Source: an uncultured Oscillospiraceae bacterium
GTDB lineage: Bacteria > Bacillota > Clostridia > Oscillospirales > Oscillospiraceae
Assembly: GCA_934636305.1 (NCBI GenBank)
Contig: CAKUAM010000038.1
Coordinates: 1-17,739 of the forward strand
Reading direction: 5' to 3'
DNA length: 17,739 nt
The notes under the pieces are model-generated. The model was not told where the DNA came from, did no database searches, and worked only from the letters and a program-made list of their open reading frames with translations. This document shows, piece after piece, positions 13,791 through 17,739 of this stretch. The translations under genes were made by a program, and so were the position numbers. Position 1 is the first letter of the stretch. Each line of letters begins with the position of its first letter.

Positions 13791-14297
13791 TCAGGAATTT
13801 TTTCCGCGCAGCAGCCTGGGCAGCAGGTTGGACTTTTTCACAAACAGAAGCAGCGGCACGCCAAGAACGTACAAAACTGCAACTTCGCCGGCAAGCACCT
13901 CGCCGCCGAACACAACAAAGCCCTGCAGAAGTGCCTCCGGCATATACACAAATGCCAGCATGGCACCGACCAGCACGGCATTGGCCAGCGCAATCGGAAC
14001 CGGAACAAGCCATGCGTGCTTCTTGATGCCGGCAGCCAGCAGGCAGCCAAGAAGCGTTGCGGCGGTACCGATGATGATGTCGAGCGCCGAAACCGTGGAG
14101 AAGATGTTCGCAATCAGGCAGCCAAGCGTCAGTCCGATGGTGAGCGAAGGTTCCAGCACGACAAGCGTGCACAGCGCATCGGCAATACGGAACTGGATGT
14201 TGCCGTAGGCGAACGATGCGGTCAGGATGGTGATTGCGGCATACAGACCGGCAACAATGCCGCTGAGCGCAATCTGGCGGGTGGTGAGTTTTTTCAT
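13791..14297 (-). CDS. queT: QueT-type queuosine-precursor transporter (ECF S component)
   Basis: This 168-residue integral membrane protein is the substrate-binding subunit of an energy-coupling-factor transporter, for preQ1 or a related deazapurine used to make queuosine in tRNA. The N-terminal KKLTTRQIALSGIVAGLYAA leads into about six hydrophobic segments. GNIQFRIADAL (residues 32-42) matches the FR-A/E-AL motif of the QueT family. The ATG at 14297 follows AAGGAGG at 7 bases. The frame extends to 14351, but that would run into the terminator. The assignment is supported independently by the preQ1-I riboswitch upstream. The ECF energising subunits are not in the window; shared ECF modules are commonly encoded elsewhere. 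Confidence 0.93.
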   Translation of the reverse strand: MKKLTTRQIALSGIVAGLYAAITILTASFAYGNIQFRIADALCTLVVLEPSLTIGLTLGCLIANIFSTVSALDIIIGTAATLLGCLLAAGIKKHAWLVPVPIALANAVLVGAMLAFVYMPEALLQGFVVFGGEVLAGEVAVLYVLGVPLLLFVKKSNLLPRLLRGKNS

Positions 14298-14330
14298 TTG
14301 TTTTCCTCCTTCTGCAATTGCCGGAGGGAT

Positions 14331-14355
14331 AAAAAAATGGGCGCAACGCACCCAT
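14331..14355 (-). terminator. Riboswitch-controlled attenuator in the queT leader
   Basis: On the minus strand the stem ATGGGTGC/GCGCCCAT (14355-14348 with 14344-14337, one G-U pair, loop GTT) is followed by a run of T (14336-14331). It lies between the preQ1 aptamer and the queT ribosome site. Its 5' arm includes part of GGATGG (14357-14352), which can instead pair with CCATCC (14387-14382) in the aptamer. Confidence 0.88.
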
Positions 14356-14362
14356 CCGTTCC

Positions 14363-14399
14363 CTAGTTTTATTTAAAGACAGGATGGTTACGAACTGTC
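14363..14399 (-). ncRNA. PreQ1 class I riboswitch aptamer
   Basis: On the minus strand, stem P1 is GACAG (14399-14395) with CTGTC (14382-14378). It closes the 12-base loop TTCGTAACCATC and is followed by the A-rich tail TTTAAATAAAACTAG. This is the compact preQ1-I layout: a short stem, a C-rich loop that forms a pseudoknot with the tail, and an A-rich AAAACTA end. Binding of preQ1 would hold CCATC in the aptamer, let the terminator form and shut off queT. The gene identity downstream fits. Confidence 0.88.
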
Positions 14400-14400
14400 T

Positions 14401-14425
14401 GCGGATGCCGCAGGGCGGCATCCGC
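14401..14425 (-). promoter_or_regulatory. Perfect GC-rich hairpin just before the preQ1 aptamer
   Basis: GCGGATGCCGC and GCGGCATCCGC (14425-14415 and 14411-14401 on the minus strand) pair perfectly over 11 bp around a 3-base loop. One base separates it from aptamer stem P1. It has no T run, so it is probably not a terminator. It may insulate folding of the aptamer or pause the polymerase. Confidence 0.65.
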
Positions 14426-14442
14426 TATGCAATTGCGTGCGT

Positions 14443-14471
14443 ATTTTACAAAAGACAGAGCGGTTTGTCAA
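14443..14471 (-). promoter_or_regulatory. Promoter of queT
   Basis: The minus strand carries TTGACA (14471-14466), 17 bases, then TAAAAT (14448-14443). The leader to the start codon would be about 140 bases and contains the hairpin, the preQ1 aptamer and the attenuator in that order. Confidence 0.85.
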
Positions 14472-14475
14472 CGGC

Positions 14476-15762
14476 TCAGAGAATTTTTTTGCCTGCGACG
14501 AATTTTGCGGCGAGATTGCGGTCATCGGCCAGATAGGCCGCACGCTCCAGTCTGGCCCGGACAGAAAGCTGCTGCGGGTGGTCAAGCGTCGTGTCGTCAA
14601 GCACGACAGCGTCAAACGCGTAGCCGGGCAGGAAGCTGCCGACCTTGCCGAAGAAGGCACCGCCGCCCATGGTGGCGAGATAAAACGCGCGTTCAAAAGA
14701 CAGCGGCTTCACCGTCTCGTCATACAGCCGCCAGCGGAGCTTGGAGGCCTGGATGGCGTGCGTGATGGCATGCAGCATGCTTTCGTGGCTGCCGCCGGCA
14801 ACATCGGTGGCAAGGCCGACCTGCAGCCCGTTATCGAGGAATTTGCTGATGGGCGCCACACCGGAGGCAAGATTCATGTTTGATTCCGGTGAGTGGGCGA
14901 TGAAAACACCGTTTTTCTTCATGAGCGCCTGCTCATTCTCGTCGGAATGCACGCAGTGCGCCATGATGCACGGGTAGTGGCCGCCGAAAAGGCCAAACTG
15001 GTCGTATGCGTCGCCGTAATTCTTCGACCGCGGACACAGCTCCCGGATCCAGGCAATTTCGGAATAGTTCTCCGACAGGTGGCTCTGCACCGGTACGTCA
15101 TAGGTTTCGCGCAGCCGCGCCAGACCATACATGAGATCGTCGGTACACGACGGGATAAAGCGCGGCGTGAGAATCGGCCGGACAGTGTGATAGCGTGATT
15201 TCGTTTCCTCCAGCCAGCGCGCGGTGTCGCGCAGCGCCTGATTGGTTGAGATTTCGCGCAGATAGACCGGCGAATTGCGGTTCATGTTCACCTTGCCGAC
15301 ATAGCAGTACAGCCCGGCGTCGTCGAGCTTCTGCATGAGAAGCTCTGTCGCGGGGACATGAATGGTGGCAAAAATGCCGGCGCGCGTGGTCGTGCTGTGC
15401 AGCAGATGGCGCACAAAGCTGCTGTAGGCCTTTTCTGCATAGTCCAGCTCTTTGTATTTCGATTCTTCCGGGAAGGTATAGGTATTGAGCCATTCCAGAA
15501 GCTCCATATCCATGCCAAGACCGCGGAAGGAAAACTGCGGTGCGTGGATGTGCAGATCGGACATGCCCGGGAAAATGAGCCGCCCGCTGTAATCCAGAAG
15601 CGGCAGTGCCTGATAGCGCTCCGGCAGCGTCGGCAGCGCCTGCGTGACAAGGCCGTCCTCCACCACAAGATAGCCGTTTTCCAGACAGACAAGCTCGTCC
15701 ATGCTCCGGCTGAAGCAGATATCGCCCTTTACAACATATGGATATGTACTGTGTTTTTCCAC
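14476..15762 (-). CDS. guaD: Guanine deaminase
   Basis: This 428-residue zinc amidohydrolase converts guanine to xanthine and ammonia in purine breakdown or salvage. Metal ligands are visible: H71 and H73 in PGMSDLHIHAPQF, H228 in PVQSHLSEN, H269 in IMAHCVHSDE and D320 in GLATDVAGG. ELLEWLNTYTFPEE (88-101) and HSPESNMNLASG (290-301) are typical of guanine deaminase rather than other deaminases. The start is GTG at 15762, with AAAGGAGC 9 bases upstream. The ATG seven bases earlier is out of frame. No terminator is seen before the queT promoter. The divergent neighbour is a BMP-type purine-nucleoside-binding lipoprotein, which supports a purine use role. Confidence 0.93.
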   Translation of the reverse strand: MEKHSTYPYVVKGDICFSRSMDELVCLENGYLVVEDGLVTQALPTLPERYQALPLLDYSGRLIFPGMSDLHIHAPQFSFRGLGMDMELLEWLNTYTFPEESKYKELDYAEKAYSSFVRHLLHSTTTRAGIFATIHVPATELLMQKLDDAGLYCYVGKVNMNRNSPVYLREISTNQALRDTARWLEETKSRYHTVRPILTPRFIPSCTDDLMYGLARLRETYDVPVQSHLSENYSEIAWIRELCPRSKNYGDAYDQFGLFGGHYPCIMAHCVHSDENEQALMKKNGVFIAHSPESNMNLASGVAPISKFLDNGLQVGLATDVAGGSHESMLHAITHAIQASKLRWRLYDETVKPLSFERAFYLATMGGGAFFGKVGSFLPGYAFDAVVLDDTTLDHPQQLSVRARLERAAYLADDRNLAAKFVAGKKIL

Positions 15763-15986
15763 GTTTCATAGCTCCTTTGCGCGTTCTGCGGGGCATAGCT
15801 CCGCGTGCCAACTAAAATATCATATCATAATATCCTATAGAATTTCTACTTATGTTTGTGGGCGTTCTTTACGAAATCCGCAAGTTTGATTTTCACATTT
15901 CTGACAAAGACGTAAAAAACCAAAAAATCTTTCAGGCAACAATATACTTTTTGTACAAATGCGCACAGGAAACCGGAAAAAAACGG
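15763..15986. other. Divergent intergenic region, guaD side
   Basis: No gene is seen. A+T-rich sequence at 15815-15845 (minus-strand TATTAT/TATGAT) is the likely guaD promoter, but I cannot fix a -35. A small hairpin, GCGG-a-GC/GC-c-CCGC (15788-15804), lies in the probable guaD leader. The stretch 15900-15980 is A-rich, without recognised elements; no purine riboswitch consensus was found. Confidence 0.5.
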
Positions 15987-16015
15987 TTGCTTTTTTGAGC
16001 AGAATCGATTAAAAT
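15987..16015 (+). promoter_or_regulatory. Promoter of the BMP-type lipoprotein gene
   Basis: TTGCTT (15987-15992), 17 bases, then TAAAAT (16010-16015), predicting transcription from about 16022 and a leader of about 77 bases. Confidence 0.65.
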
Positions 16016-16031
16016 ATGGGCATCCGTTTAG

Positions 16032-16075
16032 CTGGACGGGTTTCCCGTCTGGCGCAGTTGTGGCGTAAGCCACAA
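16032..16075 (+). promoter_or_regulatory. Two tandem hairpins in the lipoprotein mRNA leader
   Basis: The first is GACGGG-TTT-CCCGTC (16035-16049), extendable with G-U pairs. The second is TTGTGGC-GTAA-GCCACAA (16058-16075) with a GNRA tetraloop, followed by AAATTTTT and then AGGAGG. They may stabilise a heavily translated mRNA, or be part of an unrecognised sensor or attenuator. Confidence 0.5.
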
Positions 16076-16098
16076 AAATTTTTAGGAGGAACGAACGT

Positions 16099-17433
16099 AT
16101 GAAAAAGATCATCGCGCTGCTTCTCGCTGTAGTTATGGTCTTTGCGCTGGTCGCCTGTGCATCCAGCTCAAAGGATACGACTACCACGACCACGGACACC
16201 ACCACACCCGATACGACCACCGAGACGCCGGCTGCTGACGAGGAAGAAACGCCCGCCGCTGACGACACGGCAGAGCCCGCTGCTGACGCTGCCGGCACGG
16301 ATCTCAAGGTTGGTGCGATTCTCATCGGCGACGAGAACGAGGGCTACACCTACTCGCATATCGTCGGCATCCAGGAGGCCTTCAAGGCTCTTGGCCTGGA
16401 CGAAAGCAATATCGTCTGGAAGTATTCCATCGGCGAGGACGAGGCTTGCTATGACGCCGCTGTTGACTGTGTCGATCAGGGCTGCCAGCTCGTTATCACC
16501 AACTCCTATGGCCATCAGTCCTTCTGCCGTCAGGCAGCTGAGGAATATCCCGATGTGCAGTTTGTTGCTATGACCGGCGACACTGCCAGAGCCGATGGCC
16601 TTGACAACTTCCACAACGCATTCACCGGCATCTATGAAGCCCGCTACGTCGGCGGTGTTGTTGCAGGCATGAAGCTGCAGCAGCTTATCGACGAAGGCAA
16701 GGTTGAGGATAAGAACAAGGACGCAGACGGCAAGATCAAGATCGGCTACGTCGGCGCTTATCCGTATGCAGAGGTTGTCTCCGGCTACACCGCATTCTTC
16801 CTTGGCGTCCAGAGCATTGTCAAGGACGTTGCCATGGAAGTCCAGTACACCAACTCCTGGTTCAACATCACCGCTGAGAACGAGGCTGCCAAGGCGCTGA
16901 TTGCTGACGGCTGCATCATCATCAGCCAGCATGCTGACTCCACCGGCGCTCCGTCCGCTTGCGAGGAAGCGCTTGCTGCAGGCACCACAGTCTACTGCGT
17001 CGGCTACAACGTCGATATGCTCGCAGTGGCTCCGAACGCCGCTCTGACCTCCCCGACCAACGTTTGGGAAGTTTACTATGAATATGCATTCCGTTCCGTC
17101 ATGGAAGGCAAGTCCTTCGACACCAACTGGTGCCAGGGCTACGAGGCTGACGCAGTCAAGATCACTCCGCTCGGCGCTTCCTGCGCGCCCGGCACACAGG
17201 AGAAGGTTGACGAAGTCATCGCAGCCATCAAGGACGGCAGCCTGCATGTCTTTGACACCACCACGTTCACCGTCGGCGGCGAACAGGTCGATCAGGCCTT
17301 CGCAACCGATACCGACGGCGACTTTGTTGCAGATGCTGACGAGGCAATCTTCGACGGCTACTACCATGAGTCTTACTATCAGGCCGCTCCGTCCTTCACG
17401 CTGAGAATCGACGGCATCACCGAGCTGAACTAA
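16099..17433 (+). CDS. BMP/PnrA-family substrate-binding lipoprotein
   Basis: This 444-residue extracellular solute receptor is anchored to the membrane by lipid. The signal peptide KKIIALLLAVVMVFALVAC ends in a lipobox with lipidated C20. Residues 21-70 form a Thr/Asp/Glu/Pro-rich low-complexity spacer (DTTTTTTDTTTPDTTTE and similar). The binding domain starts at LKVGAILIGDENEGYTYSHI, the BMP family opening, and continues through VITNSYGHQSF and AGTTVYCVGYNVDM. BMP proteins usually bind purine nucleosides. ATG 16099 follows AGGAGGAA. The gene is rich in codons such as GGC, GAC and ATC, consistent with high expression. A terminator follows, so no permease or ATPase genes are co-transcribed. 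Divergence from guanine deaminase supports a purine ligand, but the ligand is inferred. Confidence 0.93.
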   Translation: MKKIIALLLAVVMVFALVACASSSKDTTTTTTDTTTPDTTTETPAADEEETPAADDTAEPAADAAGTDLKVGAILIGDENEGYTYSHIVGIQEAFKALGLDESNIVWKYSIGEDEACYDAAVDCVDQGCQLVITNSYGHQSFCRQAAEEYPDVQFVAMTGDTARADGLDNFHNAFTGIYEARYVGGVVAGMKLQQLIDEGKVEDKNKDADGKIKIGYVGAYPYAEVVSGYTAFFLGVQSIVKDVAMEVQYTNSWFNITAENEAAKALIADGCIIISQHADSTGAPSACEEALAAGTTVYCVGYNVDMLAVAPNAALTSPTNVWEVYYEYAFRSVMEGKSFDTNWCQGYEADAVKITPLGASCAPGTQEKVDEVIAAIKDGSLHVFDTTTFTVGGEQVDQAFATDTDGDFVADADEAIFDGYYHESYYQAAPSFTLRIDGITELN

Positions 17434-17460
17434 GAGAAAACAACACATTGCTTCTGCAAA

Positions 17461-17491
17461 AGAGCGGCTGCCTCGGCAGCCGCTCTTTTTT
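17461..17491 (+). terminator. Terminator of the BMP-type lipoprotein gene
   Basis: An 11-bp stem, AGAGCGGCTGC with GCAGCCGCTCT, closes loop CTCG and runs into six T (17486-17491), 27 bases after the stop codon. Confidence 0.93.
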
Positions 17492-17516
17492 GCAGGAAAC
17501 AGATGTTTCGACGTGT

Positions 17517-17549
17517 CAGAAATCCCCTGCACCGGACGGGGCATTTCTG
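17517..17549. repeat. Inverted repeat ahead of repeat copy B
   Basis: CAGAAAT (17517-17523) pairs with ATTTCTG (17543-17549), continued by CCCC/GGGG with one bulged C. It lies between the lipoprotein terminator and the dispersed repeat and has no T run. Confidence 0.55.
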
Positions 17550-17573
17550 TGATTTCCGATCCTGTACAGCCTC

Positions 17574-17690
17574 CGGCGGCGCGTCAGAAGCGGCCACGCC
17601 AGAACGAGCCACCGCAAAGCGATGGCTCTTATCCTCTGTGCACGCTTCTTCCTTTCCAAACTGCAAACGCTTCGCTGGTTTGCGGTTTGG
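17574..17690. repeat. Dispersed structured repeat, copy B
   Basis: This is the second copy of the element at 13303-13408. The 19-base block 17574-17592, CAGAACGAGCC (17600-17610) and GCTTCTTCCTTTCCAA (17644-17659) are identical to copy A. AGAAGC (17586-17591) pairs with GCTTCT (17644-17649) around an inner hairpin GAGCCA-c-CGC-aaa-GCG-a-TGGCTC. The trailing hairpin CCAAACTGCAAAC (17656-17668) with GTTTGCGGTTTGG (17678-17690) is 13 bp with one G-U pair and has a different sequence from that of copy A. A minus-strand frame reads through both copies with similar residues around GKEEA, but I do not call it a gene. The element may extend past the window edge. Confidence 0.75.
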
Positions 17691-17739
17691 AGCCTGAGGG
17701 GATTCTGATTTCCCCCGGACCCTCGTCGGAATCAAAGCT

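Noticed and set aside
48..14412. The 13-mer TGCGGATGCCGCA occurs both in the left-edge leader (48-60) and before the queT aptamer (14400-14412).
   Set aside because: One or two shared 13-mers are expected by chance in a window of this size, and the sequence is itself a simple palindrome; flanking bases differ.
15763..16098. Possible purine riboswitch between guaD and the lipoprotein gene.
   Set aside because: The conserved purine aptamer core and its three-way junction are not found on either strand; only simple hairpins are visible.
16168..17544. A 458-codon open frame antisense to the BMP-type lipoprotein gene.
   Set aside because: The sense frame has a signal peptide, lipobox and BMP motifs; the antisense frame arises from its codon bias.
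1..17739. CRISPR arrays, transposase or integrase genes, tRNA or rRNA genes.
   Set aside because: No regularly spaced repeats, no transposase or integrase motifs and no RNA gene folds were found on either strand.

Overview
The window looks like chromosomal DNA from a GC-rich, Gram-positive-type Clostridia, most likely an Oscillospiraceae/Oscillospirales gut anaerobe. This rests on strong AGGAGG ribosome sites, sigma-A promoters with 17-bp spacers, GTG/TTG starts, a YtvI-type membrane protein, a lipobox binding protein and a preQ1-controlled QueT gene. Family placement is inference; there is no rRNA in the window.

Left part (1-3600). A near-perfect promoter at 178-206 drives a highly structured leader leftwards off the edge. 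Next comes a leftward operon: a DNA-binding-like ACT-domain protein, an iron-dependent alcohol dehydrogenase, homoserine dehydrogenase (hom) and a DUF6512-type membrane protein. A hairpin with a T run separates the last two and also covers the last gene's ribosome site.

Centre-left (3700-6700). Rightward genes encode a YtvI/AI-2E-family membrane protein, an RluA-family pseudouridine synthase with its own promoter inside the preceding gene, and a small membrane protein. A bidirectional terminator separates these from a converging low-molecular-weight tyrosine phosphatase.

Centre (6725-10490). A visibly A+T-richer block carries a compact restriction-modification cassette: a small ribbon-helix-helix protein, a 675-residue fusion of a PD-(D/E)XK nuclease and an N6-adenine methyltransferase, and a separate two-TRD specificity subunit. 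No HsdR motor gene is present, so it resembles the BcgI arrangement (nuclease-methylase plus S) with its own repressor. Two near-identical 12-bp palindromes, 24 bp apart, overlap or flank the promoter and are the likely operators. This is the most notable system in the window.

Right part (10500-17739). A sodium:neurotransmitter-symporter-type transporter and the azlCD branched-chain amino-acid exporter pair are divergent. A gene-poor stretch follows, with a dispersed structured repeat (second copy at the right edge) and a long inverted repeat. Then come queT with a preQ1-I riboswitch and attenuator, a guanine deaminase, and, divergent from it, a BMP-family purine-nucleoside-type binding lipoprotein. 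The last two suggest a purine scavenging locus.
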